DNA of 64,000 nucleotides, taken from positions 290,336-354,335 of the forward strand of contig JAHRFD010000001.1 of assembly GCA_020882975.1 (NCBI GenBank), given 5' to 3'. Shown one piece after another: positions 27,721 through 35,484 of the stretch (position 1 is the first letter of the stretch; each line of letters starts with the position of its first letter). The stretch is from Microcoleus sp. EPA2 (GTDB taxonomy: Bacteria; Cyanobacteriota; Cyanobacteriia; Cyanobacteriales; Microcoleaceae). The translations under genes and the position numbers were made by a program. Under the pieces are notes generated by a model, which saw only the letters and a list, made by a program, of their open reading frames with translations, was not told the DNA's origin and made no database searches.

Positions 27721-28680
27721 CTAATCGGAAGCCCGGATGCTGAACCTTTCTTTGATAAACCTGATATAAAGGTGTTTGAAGGCGGACTTGACCACACGAG
27801 GCATACCAAAGTCGATCGGCATCATATTTTCCGGCAACTTCCAATCCCACACCTTCAGACTCTCCGGCTGCAACAGCGGAAAATCAATAGCCTCTAAATT
27901 CGAGCAAAGCCCCAACTTCATCGCCGCCACCACAGTCGGAACACTAGCGGGATTAGCATTAATAATTTCAACTATGGTTCTATCCAAAGCAAACACATCA
28001 CTTGATGCGCCCAAAATTCCCAAAAACTTAGGTTCCCCGCCACTGGGCCCGTTACCTTCGTGACCAATAATCCCATCGAGTATAGTCAAATTTGGGTTGA
28101 TCGTGCGTGCAGTTTCGACCAGCATTTCACCAAATCTGGCACTATCTTTGCCCGCTTCCATGTGCCACCAAGCCTTCATTTTGCCGGGAACGCAGCCGAA
28201 CAAATTTTTCACACCCATGGTGACGGTTAATTGAACGTGCGATTTCAATTTGGGCAAATTAATTACCACATCTGCTTCCATGGCTTCCTTGCACAGCCGG
28301 AGATGATTGAAGTCATCGTTGACTGTTTCGTAACGTTTTCCCTGAAATTCTACTACTGGTAAATTCAGTTCTTCTAGCAGTGGCAAATAGCCGTTGGCTT
28401 TGGCGACACCCATCGCACTCCCAAAGGCGGGGCTGTCACCTAAAAACGGTTTTCCACCCGCTTCTATTACCATTTTTGCCACACAATAAACCAATTCGGG
28501 ACGGGTGACGCATTCTTTGGTGGGGCGAGAACCTGTGAGGAGATTGGGTTTGAGCAAAACTCGATCGCCACTTTTGACAAAAGCTGACATTCCCCCCAAG
28601 GGTGCTATCAAGCTTTCTAAGGATTTTTGCAAGATTTGGCGATCGTAGGAATGCGCTCTCATTAAACTAACTGTAGGCAT
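27721..28680 (-). CDS. DUF362 domain protein
   Basis: The 319-residue protein has DRVLLKPNLLTGSRP near residue 43 and KLKSHVQLTVTMGVKNLFG near residue 145, the two signature blocks of DUF362. Some family members carry a C-terminal 4Fe-4S ferredoxin domain; this one has none. The function is unknown. It is the distal gene of no clear operon, with an STRR array upstream. Confidence 0.85.
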   Translation of the reverse strand: MPTVSLMRAHSYDRQILQKSLESLIAPLGGMSAFVKSGDRVLLKPNLLTGSRPTKECVTRPELVYCVAKMVIEAGGKPFLGDSPAFGSAMGVAKANGYLPLLEELNLPVVEFQGKRYETVNDDFNHLRLCKEAMEADVVINLPKLKSHVQLTVTMGVKNLFGCVPGKMKAWWHMEAGKDSARFGEMLVETARTINPNLTILDGIIGHEGNGPSGGEPKFLGILGASSDVFALDRTIVEIINANPASVPTVVAAMKLGLCSNLEAIDFPLLQPESLKVWDWKLPENMMPIDFGMPRVVKSAFKHLYIRFIKERFSIRASD

Positions 28681-28985
28681 AATGTTATTTGTTATTTGTT
28701 GTTGGTTATTTGTTGTTGGTTATTTGTTATTGGTTATTTTAGTTATTATTTGTTATTGGTTATTTGTTGAATGTGATTTTTTGGGGGTTATTTGTTATTA
28801 TTTTGAATTGCTTCCTATTGTTTGTGTCTGCCAATAATCAAGTAACCACAAGCAACCAATCACCAATCAAAAATAACAACTAACCAATAACCCTTCGACT
28901 TCGCGGTTCAGTCAGCGTAGCCGAAGGGCAGGGCGCAGCAACTAACCAATAACCAATAACAAATAACAAGTAACAAATAACTCAA
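28681..28985. repeat. STRR region (GTTATTTGTTATTGGTTA / AACCAATAAC) with CTTCG palindrome
   Basis: Reiterated TTATTTG/TTATTGG units in one sense are followed by AACCAAT/AACAAATA units in the other. A CCCTTCG...CGAAGGG inverted repeat lies at about 28891-28928. No gene is visible. Confidence 0.85.
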
Positions 28986-29312
28986 TTATGTATCCATCGC
29001 CAATCGACCCGCAGCCCCACGCTGCATTGTAGTAACTCGCTGGGAGTTAGGGAATATTCCTTGACCTTGAAGTTCTGGAATCGCCGGTTTTATTTCCATT
29101 TTAACCACTCTGGATGTACAGATAAAAATGGTTTGATCGTTTAAATGAAAAGTCAACCAAGGTTGGTTTAATAAATTCACTACTTCCTCTTGAAAATCCC
29201 GTGCAGGCATAGGAATTGTAAACGTTTCTGCCTGACCTTCCACATAATGAAAGGTAACTTGGGTTGTATTCTCTCTATCAGGGACTAACTTACTAAAAGA
29301 ACCTGCGCGCAT
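28986..29312 (-). CDS. Conserved hypothetical protein
   Basis: The 108-residue protein starts MRAGSFSKLVPDRENTTQV and has a beta-rich pattern (VTFHYVEGQAETFTIPM). It contains no signal peptide or membrane helix. I recognise no named family, though it looks like a cyanobacterial core small protein. The start at 29312 is chosen because a GGAG lies about 11 nt upstream and the extra 50 codons of the longer frame run through a terminator hairpin. Confidence 0.65.
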   Translation of the reverse strand: MRAGSFSKLVPDRENTTQVTFHYVEGQAETFTIPMPARDFQEEVVNLLNQPWLTFHLNDQTIFICTSRVVKMEIKPAIPELQGQGIFPNSQRVTTMQRGAAGRLAMDT

Positions 29313-29375
29313 AATAAATGTTGCTCCGAAACTTGACACTATCAAAGAATAACGTAAGGTGGAATTTCTGCTGTT

Positions 29376-29408
29376 AGATCCCCGACTTATTAAAAAAGTT
29401 GGGGATCT
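29376..29408 (-). terminator. Hairpin terminator after the lyase gene
   Basis: The inverted repeat AGATCCCCGACTT / AAGTTGGGGATCT (one G-T mismatch) sits about 25 nt beyond the stop codon at 29434. Similar CGACTT...AAGTCGG hairpins lie at 43315-43343 and 63313-63341. Confidence 0.7.
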
Positions 29409-29433
29409 GAGGATTCGGTGTTTTAAGTTGAAC

Positions 29434-30855
29434 TTACTTAGCAGAATATGTGGGCATCGCACTCATTTTCTCTAAGTCTAGAACTTTTGCCAAGTCTTCT
29501 GCACTCATTAAACCGCGTTCTAGCACAATTTGCCGCAAAGATTTGCCAGTTTCTAGGGATTCTTTGGCAACAGCCGCCGCGTTGAGATAACCGATGTGGG
29601 TATTGAGGGCGGTAACGAGGGCGAGACTACCTTCAGCATAAGCGAGACATCGATCGCCCTTAGCTTCAATTTTTGCCAGACATTTGGTACTCAGAGCACT
29701 AATCGTATTGCCCAAAATTTCGATGCTATGAATCAGATTGTAGGCGATCAGGGGCATCATCACGTTCAACTCTAATTGTCCCGCTTGGGCACAAAGGGCG
29801 ATCGCACTATCATAACCCATGACTTGAAAACAAACCATCGAAGTCATTTCCGCCATCACAGGATTGTATTTTCCCGGCATAATTGACGAACCAGGCTGCA
29901 CCGGAGGCAGTTGAATTTCTTTCAAACCCGTTTTCGGTCCTGAGTCCATCAAACGCAAGTCATGGGACATTTTAACGCAATCTTGAGCCAGATTTCGCAG
30001 CGAACCAGACACATTTACAAACGGCGACATACTCTGCATAGCCGCCATTAAATGTGTCGCTGGTTTCAGAGGTTTATCAATTAGTGTCGAGAGAATTTCA
30101 GCAACTTTTTGACAATATTCAGGATGAGTATTTAAGCCAGTACCCACTGCACTGCCACCCAATCCCAAGGATGTCAAATCCGCCGATGCAGTTTGAATTC
30201 TCAAGGTATGTTCTCTGAGAATTTGAGCCCAAGCGCGGAAGGTTTCACCGAGTCGCACAGGCACTGCATCTTGCATATGAGTGCGGCCTGATTTTACAAT
30301 ATCTTGGAATTCTGTGGCTTTGCTTTCTAGAGTGGCTACGGCCTTGGACAAAGCGGGCAACAAAGTTTTTTCCAGCGCCAACAATCCGCCAATCCGAATC
30401 GCCGTCGGAATCACATCATTAGTCGATTGTCCATAGTTTACATGATCGTTAGGACTAACACGCTTGTAGTTGCCTTTTTCATCACCCATAATTTCCAAAG
30501 CGCGATTAGAAAGAACTTCATTAACATTCATGTGGTGAGAAGTTCCTGCCCCAGCTTGATAGACATCAACTACAAATTGATCGCGCAATTTACCAGCTAG
30601 GATTTCGTCTGCTGCTTGGACAATAGCTTGACTGATATCTTGCGGAATGCAGCCTAGTTCACCATTGGCGATCGCCGTAGCTTTCTTAATTAAAACACAA
30701 GCATCAACATAAGTCGATAAAGGCTTAATCCCGCTAATCGGAAAATTTTCGATAGCGCGGAGAGTTTGGATGCCATAATAGACATTTGATGGGATTTGTT
30801 TGTCTCCCATCGAGTCGCTTTCGGTGCGGTAGGTTGCAGTTGGCTGTTCAGTCAT
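29434..30855 (-). CDS. aspA: Aspartate ammonia-lyase (aspartase/fumarase superfamily)
   Basis: The 473-residue enzyme of the fumarase/aspartase superfamily would convert aspartate to fumarate and ammonia. It has QAGAGTSHHMNVNEV, PNDHVNYGQSTND, THMQDAVPVRLGE and the signature loop GSSIMPGKYNPV. The N-terminus NVYYGIQTLRAIENFPISG and the QDAVPVRLG block resemble aspartase more than FumC (which has LWGAQTQR), though the signature loop has the fumarase-like Gly. Fumarate hydratase is the alternative. It is divergent from the toxin-like gene. Confidence 0.8.
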   Translation of the reverse strand: MTEQPTATYRTESDSMGDKQIPSNVYYGIQTLRAIENFPISGIKPLSTYVDACVLIKKATAIANGELGCIPQDISQAIVQAADEILAGKLRDQFVVDVYQAGAGTSHHMNVNEVLSNRALEIMGDEKGNYKRVSPNDHVNYGQSTNDVIPTAIRIGGLLALEKTLLPALSKAVATLESKATEFQDIVKSGRTHMQDAVPVRLGETFRAWAQILREHTLRIQTASADLTSLGLGGSAVGTGLNTHPEYCQKVAEILSTLIDKPLKPATHLMAAMQSMSPFVNVSGSLRNLAQDCVKMSHDLRLMDSGPKTGLKEIQLPPVQPGSSIMPGKYNPVMAEMTSMVCFQVMGYDSAIALCAQAGQLELNVMMPLIAYNLIHSIEILGNTISALSTKCLAKIEAKGDRCLAYAEGSLALVTALNTHIGYLNAAAVAKESLETGKSLRQIVLERGLMSAEDLAKVLDLEKMSAMPTYSAK

Positions 30856-30898
30856 ATTAGGAAGTTGGTGATAATATCAAATTATCGCACATTTTGGG

Positions 30899-31309
30899 GT
30901 GATTTCATTGACAAATGAAGTTGAGAGAGATGAGTTAATAGCCCAACTGCGGGCCGCTGGAGTTAAGCATAACCCGGATTCCATTCTGCGGATTGCTAGA
31001 TTGTCCGATGGTAAAATTGTTTTTTTAGAGATTGGTAATGATCGCTCTGGATGGCAACATATTCTGGCAAAGCATACTAAAGACTTTGCCAATCGAGGCA
31101 TTTCTGAAAATCAGATTATTGATGCAGTTATCGCTGCTGTTACTAGGGGCAGATTTTTAGGAACTCAAGGAACCACTAGGGCTATCTATGAGGTACAATT
31201 TAATGACGAGACTCAATACATTTCTGTAGATATAGCTAGTAATGGCTATATTGTCGGGGCCAACCCTAGCAAAACAAGATTAATCGGTCGTTTAACTCAG
31301 GAAAAATAG
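30899..31309 (+). CDS. Free-standing polymorphic-toxin-like domain (BECR-type nuclease-like)
   Basis: The 136-residue protein contains KIVFLEIGNDRSGWQHILAK followed by HTKDFANRGIS and ends with DIASNGYIVGANP. This arrangement, with a conserved His in a WQHIxxxH stretch, is what I remember from C-terminal toxin domains of polymorphic/CdiA-like toxins in the barnase-EndoU-RelE-like group. There is no secretion, RHS or filamentous haemagglutinin region. The start is GTG 30899 or TTG 30908 (a GGGGTG lies 6 nt before the latter). The next gene begins 2 bp after the stop and is a probable immunity partner. The nuclease activity is inferred only. Confidence 0.6.
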   Translation: MISLTNEVERDELIAQLRAAGVKHNPDSILRIARLSDGKIVFLEIGNDRSGWQHILAKHTKDFANRGISENQIIDAVIAAVTRGRFLGTQGTTRAIYEVQFNDETQYISVDIASNGYIVGANPSKTRLIGRLTQEK

Positions 31310-31311
31310 TC

Positions 31312-31674
31312 ATGTACACAAGAATAAAGCTGATGACTGATTATAACTATTATCCTCTCTGGGATATGGATGACGTTGGCGATATCGATCCAACAGAGTT
31401 ACCGCTGAGTGAAGCAACAATTGAACGTTTACTCAATTGGCAAAAGATTTATGATGGCATTATTGACTGGGATGATCCGGCTTCGGCTGGTTTTGCGAGT
31501 GCACAGGAAGAGATAGCTTTTGAAAGAGAAGGGGTTAGTTTATGGAAACAACTTCAAAAGGAATTGGGGGATGAGTACGAAATTGTTTATTTTAGTCAAT
31601 TCCAGCAGCGGGTTGTAAGTCATCTCGATGAATTGAAGGAAATTGTCATTTTACAAAAAGCGGAAATTGCTTGA
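31312..31674 (+). CDS. Probable immunity/antitoxin partner of the toxin-like protein
   Basis: The 120-residue acidic protein (YYPLWDMDDVGDIDP, DGIIDWDDPASAGF) has no membrane helix. Acidic small proteins encoded directly after such toxin domains are typically immunity proteins. The 2-bp gap implies co-translation. I do not recognise a named immunity family. An ATG seven codons in (MTDYNYYP) is an alternative start. Confidence 0.6.
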   Translation: MYTRIKLMTDYNYYPLWDMDDVGDIDPTELPLSEATIERLLNWQKIYDGIIDWDDPASAGFASAQEEIAFEREGVSLWKQLQKELGDEYEIVYFSQFQQRVVSHLDELKEIVILQKAEIA

Positions 31675-31747
31675 GTAGGTTGGCCGAAGCGTAGCGTAAC
31701 CCAACAAATTCAAGGATAATGTTTGGTTACATTCCTCCCCAACCTAC
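31675..31747. repeat. 73-bp MITE-like palindromic element
   Basis: The terminal 9-bp inverted repeats GTAGGTTGG (31675-31683) and CCAACCTAC (31739-31747) enclose a GCGTAGCGTAACCCAACA core. Such GTAGGTTGGG elements are widespread in cyanobacteria. It follows the immunity-like stop directly. Confidence 0.7.
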
Positions 31748-31788
31748 AAGCTGCTACACTATTAACAACCACATCCTCACCCACATCT

Positions 31789-32327
31789 ATGCTCGCAAAA
31801 GCAATCCTCGCTATCGCGCCCTACATATTCGAAGTGCTCTCACCCATCGCTAGAAACATCGGCTACAAACTAGGAGAAGCCTTCGGCAATAACTCTCAAA
31901 AGTACCGAGATATCCTGATTCCCTCTCCCAATAATTCATCGGATTCGACTGTGTAAAAACTCTTAATGACGTAGGTATGTCATCTGTTGCTTGCGTAGTT
32001 ATTAGTCCAGATGGCAAGACTTTTGCTAGTAACAGCAGTGGAAATTGCAGTAAACTTTGGAATCTCGATACAGGAGAGCTGATTCGTACTTTCTCAGGGC
32101 ATTCAGTTGCGGTTTATTGCGTTGCTATTAACCCTAATGGAAAAATTTTAGCTAGTGGAAGTTATGACAGAACAATTAAGCTGTGGAATCTAGAAACTGG
32201 ACAAATGAAACAGCACTGCAAGTTTTCGGTACTCGATCGCGAAGACTGGGAGGATGACAGAATTCAAAAAGTCTCAAAACTATATTCATCCTCAAAAACT
32301 TCAGACCAAGCAAGTGAGGTTAATTGA
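31789..32327 (+). pseudogene. Broken WD40-repeat gene
   Basis: A first frame (from ATG 31789, MLAKAILAIAPYIFEVLSPI) stops at 31954-31956. A second frame, open from 31935, continues FDCVKTLNDVG and then two WD40 repeats (SPDGKTFASNSSGNCSKLWN and NPNGKILASGSYDRTIKLWN). The C-terminal part of WD40 proteins normally has seven blades, but the match stops after LETGQ near 32210 and the rest reads antisense through the DUF29 gene. The simplest reading is a frameshift near 31935-31955 plus a 3' deletion. A short expressed two-blade protein starting at ATG 31977 is possible but unlikely to fold as a propeller. Confidence 0.65.
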
Positions 32328-32707
32328 CATTTTTTACCCATTTCATCCTCAGCATCTTTCACCGCAACTTGAAAACATTTATCCCAGATAGACTCAATAA
32401 AATCACGATTTAAACTCGGCATTTCTTCTTGACTTTCTTCAATCTCTCGCCGCGCCGAACGAATACTAATAGCCCAGCTAGCAGTTCGTTTTTCAGGTTG
32501 ACATTTCCATTTAATAATGTGAAGCATTAAACGGATTAATTGGCTTTTTAATGCACGTTTTTCACTTCTTCCCATTGCTTCAATTAAAGATTCTAAACCT
32601 GCCGTGGCTTCCATAGATTTTCCTTCTTTGAGAAGTGTCTGGACTGTGACAGCCGTTTGATAATGAGAACACACTGCTAACCAGTCCCAATCTTGTTTAG
32701 TCAGCAT
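32264..32707 (-). CDS. DUF29 family protein
   Basis: The 147-residue protein has the DUF29 core MGRSEKRALKSQLIRLMLH and IIKWKCQPEKRTASW, then PSLNRDFIESIW. The family is greatly expanded in cyanobacteria and of unknown function, often near mobile or toxin-antitoxin-like genes. The start at 32707 (MLTKQDWDW) has AAGGA 7 nt upstream; 29 more codons upstream look non-coding. Its 3' end lies under the tail of the WD40 pseudogene. Confidence 0.85.
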   Translation of the reverse strand: MLTKQDWDWLAVCSHYQTAVTVQTLLKEGKSMEATAGLESLIEAMGRSEKRALKSQLIRLMLHIIKWKCQPEKRTASWAISIRSARREIEESQEEMPSLNRDFIESIWDKCFQVAVKDAEDEMGKKCQLTSLAWSEVFEDEYSFETF

Positions 32708-32897
32708 TGCCTTATCCTTTAAATTGCCTATATTTGTAAATTTATCATACCGATCGCCCATCAAATCCCTTTCCCATCTTCCAACCCCGCACAATACTTA
32801 ACAAAAACTTGAGAAAACCGATCCTGTTGCCAAAGCCTTGTTAGAGTTATCCTATAAGTCTAGTAATTCCACAACTCGTCACTACGCTCCCAGCTCA

Positions 32898-34061
32898 ATG
32901 ACTCAAACCTCTACCTCAACCAAAACCGACACATCACTATTATCCTTGACAATTGCCCCCGCTTGTGTATTGCGGGGTCAAAATGCCCTAGCCCGATCGC
33001 GTGAGGCGATCGCCCGTCTCGGAAAACGCCCCCTCATCGTCGGCGGTAGCAACTCCCTAGCCACCGCCAAACCTTTCCTGCAACCAATCCTCCAAGGCGC
33101 TGGGGCGCGCACAGGGGCAACGCCCCTACAGTTCGCTGAAATAGCCTACGGTACAGATTGCAGCGAAATGAGTTTGGCAAACCTGCGTGAAGCAGCCGCC
33201 ACCCATGAAGCTGATTTCATCATCGGCGTTGGTGGAGGCAAGGCCTTAGATGCAGCCAAACTCCTAGCCTATCAGTGCCAAATCCCGATCGCCACAATTC
33301 CCACCTCCGCAGCCACCTGCGCCGCTTGGACAGCCCTTTCTAACATCTATTCAGAACAAGGTGCCTTCCAATACGATGTTACATTAGCCAGATGTCCAGA
33401 TTTACTGATACTAGACTACGACTTGATTCAAACCGCCCCCCAGCGGACATTAGTAGCAGGAATTGGAGATGCGATCGCCAAATGGTACGAAGCCTCAGTC
33501 AGCAGCGGACACTCCGAACAAACCATGATCGTTTCGGCAGTTCAACAAGCTAGAATCTTGCGAGATATCCTATTTCAAAAATCGGCGATCGCCCTCCAAG
33601 AACCCGGTAGCCAAACCTGGCAAGAAGTGACAGATGCCGTTGTATTATTAGCAGGAGTAATTGGCGGCATAGGGGGTGCTCAATGTCGCACCGTCGCCGC
33701 CCACGCCGTCCACAACGGCCTAACTCATCTATTAGCAAGTCACGGAACATTGCACGGCGAAAAAGTTGCCTACGGCATTTTAGTCCAACTGCGACTAGAA
33801 GAAATGCTGCAAAACAATCAACTGGCAGCCACAGCCAGACAGCAACTGTTAAAATTCTACGGCGAGATTGGATTACCCCAAACTTTAGACAGTCTAGGAC
33901 TTGGAGACATTAGCCTAACAGAATTGCAGCGCTCCGCCGAAATAGCTTGCAATCCCAACTCCGACATCCACAGACTACCATTCAAAGTAGTTCCCGAACA
34001 ATTAATGGCAGCGATGGTTTCTACCACCGCACCTGTGGGAGAATTAAAAGTCAAGAATTAA
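32898..34061 (+). CDS. Iron-containing alcohol dehydrogenase / glycerol dehydrogenase-like protein
   Basis: The 387-residue protein is of the GldA/Fe-ADH superfamily. It has the NAD-binding VGGGKALDAAKLLA (about residue 115), TIPTSAATCAAWTALS, the metal-region GIGDAIAKWYEA and HAVHNGLTHL plus HGTLHGEKVAYG histidines. It would oxidise a polyol or alcohol with NAD. The segment GAGARTGATPLQF (about residues 68-80) is encoded by a palindromic repeat and looks inserted. The start at 32898 (MTQTST) is taken; a 20-codon extension upstream reads as non-conserved Ser-rich sequence. Confidence 0.85.
   Translation: MTQTSTSTKTDTSLLSLTIAPACVLRGQNALARSREAIARLGKRPLIVGGSNSLATAKPFLQPILQGAGARTGATPLQFAEIAYGTDCSEMSLANLREAAATHEADFIIGVGGGKALDAAKLLAYQCQIPIATIPTSAATCAAWTALSNIYSEQGAFQYDVTLARCPDLLILDYDLIQTAPQRTLVAGIGDAIAKWYEASVSSGHSEQTMIVSAVQQARILRDILFQKSAIALQEPGSQTWQEVTDAVVLLAGVIGGIGGAQCRTVAAHAVHNGLTHLLASHGTLHGEKVAYGILVQLRLEEMLQNNQLAATARQQLLKFYGEIGLPQTLDSLGLGDISLTELQRSAEIACNPNSDIHRLPFKVVPEQLMAAMVSTTAPVGELKVKN
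33113..33127 (+). repeat. Palindrome (AGGGGC-AAC-GCCCCT) inside the Fe-ADH gene
   Basis: A perfect 6-bp inverted repeat lies in a CACAGGGGCAACGCCCCTAC context. The same GGGGCAA...GCCCCTACA words flank the MITEs at 38166-38197 and 61804-61834, so the coding segment looks derived from that repeat family. The frame is kept. Confidence 0.6.
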
Positions 34062-34115
34062 CAGTTTTCAAAAGTCAAGACTTTACTCCTCCATTAAGTA
34101 AACCTTTGAGGACTA

Positions 34116-34166
34116 AAGTCCTGACTACCAACCCAGAAACATGACAAGGGTTAGTAGTCAGGACTT
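34116..34166. terminator. Strong hairpin downstream of the Fe-ADH gene
   Basis: The 19-bp arms (AAGTCCTGACTACCAACCC at 34116-34134 and its complement with one mismatch at 34148-34166) have a 13-nt loop. It lies about 55 nt after the stop codon and shares the AAAGTCC core with 1471-1515. Confidence 0.7.
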
Positions 34167-34244
34167 GATTCCTCGATCGACTAAACTTTTAAATAGTAAA
34201 GTTTTGACTACCAACAACTAACACTAACAACTGATAACAAACTA

Positions 34245-35426
34245 ATGACCTTGGATTGGATTAGCCCTGCTGACAGGTTGCAAACACTGCCACCCTATGT
34301 ATTTGCCCGTCTCGACGAACTCAAAGCCCGCGCCCGCGAACAAGGACTAGACTTAATAGACTTGGGAATGGGAAACCCAGACGGCGCGACTCCCCAACCA
34401 GTAGTAGATGCCGCCGTCGCAGCCATCCAAAATCCAGCAAATCATGGCTATCCACCCTTTGAAGGAACAACGAGTTTTCGCCGTACCATTACCAAATGGT
34501 ACAGCCGCCGCTACAACGTTGAACTAGATCCAGAAAGCGAAGCATTACCTTTATTGGGTTCCAAAGAAGGTTTAGCGCACTTTGCGATGACTTACATCAA
34601 TCCAGGGGATGTAATATTAGTACCAAGTCCTGCTTATCCCGTATTATTTCGCGGCCCGATTATCGCCGGCGCAAAAGTTCACAACATCATCCTCAAACCA
34701 GAAAACAACTGGGTAATTGACTTAGCCGACATTCCCGATAGCGTAGCGCAACAAGCCAAAATACTCTATTTCAATTATCCCAGTAATCCGACTGGAGCAA
34801 CTGCACCCCGCGAATTTTTCAAAGACGTTGTGGCCTTCGCGCACAAACATCAAATATTGTTAGTTCATGACTTATGTTATGCCGAATTAGCCTTTGACGG
34901 CTATCAACCGACAAGTTTATTAGAAATTCCCGGCGGTAAAGAAATTGGTGTCGAATTTCACACGATGTCAAAAACCTACAATATGGCTGGTTGGCGAGTC
35001 GGTTTTGTAGTAGGAAATAGCAAAATTATCCAAGGTTTACGGACCTTAAAAACTAACCTAGATTACGGTATATTTTCCGCCTTGCAAACCGCCGCAGAAA
35101 CCGCACTGCAATTGCCGGATAGTTACTTGCAAGAAGTGCAGAATCGTTATAGCATTCGCCGGGATTTTATGGTGGCAGGATTGGCAGAATTGGGTTGGAA
35201 TATTCCTAAACCTTTGGCTGCAATGTATCTTTGGGTTCCTTGTACTCGCGGCATGAGTTCGACTGATTTTGCGCTGAATGTTTTGCAGCAAACTGGTGTT
35301 GTAGTGACTCCTGGTAATGCTTTTGGACCTGGTGGGGAAGGATATGTCAGAGTTAGTTTGATTGCCGATTGCGATCGCCTGGGAGAAGCCCTGCGTCGCA
35401 TGAAAGAAGCAAACATTCGATATTAG
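34245..35426 (+). CDS. AlaC-like class I/II PLP aminotransferase
   Basis: The 393-residue fold-type I aminotransferase has GMGNPDGATP at the substrate-binding end, YPSNPTGA and the PLP lysine in MSKTYNMAGWRVG (about residue 242). It closely resembles E. coli AlaC/YfdZ along its length (LPPYVF, NPDGATP, HGYP, GSKEGLAH, VHDLCYAELAFDG), so alanine/pyruvate-glutamate transamination is a likely activity. Databases often label such proteins aspartate or LL-diaminopimelate aminotransferase; the true DapL family is related but distinct. dapF nearby makes the DapL label tempting, but the sequence favours AlaC. Confidence 0.88.
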   Translation: MTLDWISPADRLQTLPPYVFARLDELKARAREQGLDLIDLGMGNPDGATPQPVVDAAVAAIQNPANHGYPPFEGTTSFRRTITKWYSRRYNVELDPESEALPLLGSKEGLAHFAMTYINPGDVILVPSPAYPVLFRGPIIAGAKVHNIILKPENNWVIDLADIPDSVAQQAKILYFNYPSNPTGATAPREFFKDVVAFAHKHQILLVHDLCYAELAFDGYQPTSLLEIPGGKEIGVEFHTMSKTYNMAGWRVGFVVGNSKIIQGLRTLKTNLDYGIFSALQTAAETALQLPDSYLQEVQNRYSIRRDFMVAGLAELGWNIPKPLAAMYLWVPCTRGMSSTDFALNVLQQTGVVVTPGNAFGPGGEGYVRVSLIADCDRLGEALRRMKEANIRY

Positions 35427-35484
35427 TTATTGGTTATTTGGAATTGGGCGGAGATTCGCTTCGCCCTATCCCAATTCCCAATAA

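Noticed and set aside
27602-27850. Minus-strand frame of 82 codons at the end of the DUF362 gene
   Set aside because: It overlaps the real DUF362 reading frame out of phase and has no recognisable features.
29434-30855. Call as class II fumarase (fumC)
   Set aside because: The N-terminal YYGIQTLRAIENF and QDAVPVRLG blocks look more like aspartase, although the signature loop is mixed; fumarase remains the alternative.
34245-35426. Call as DapL on the strength of nearby dapF
   Set aside because: The sequence resembles E. coli AlaC along its length, and dapF is separated from it by an unrelated minus-strand gene.
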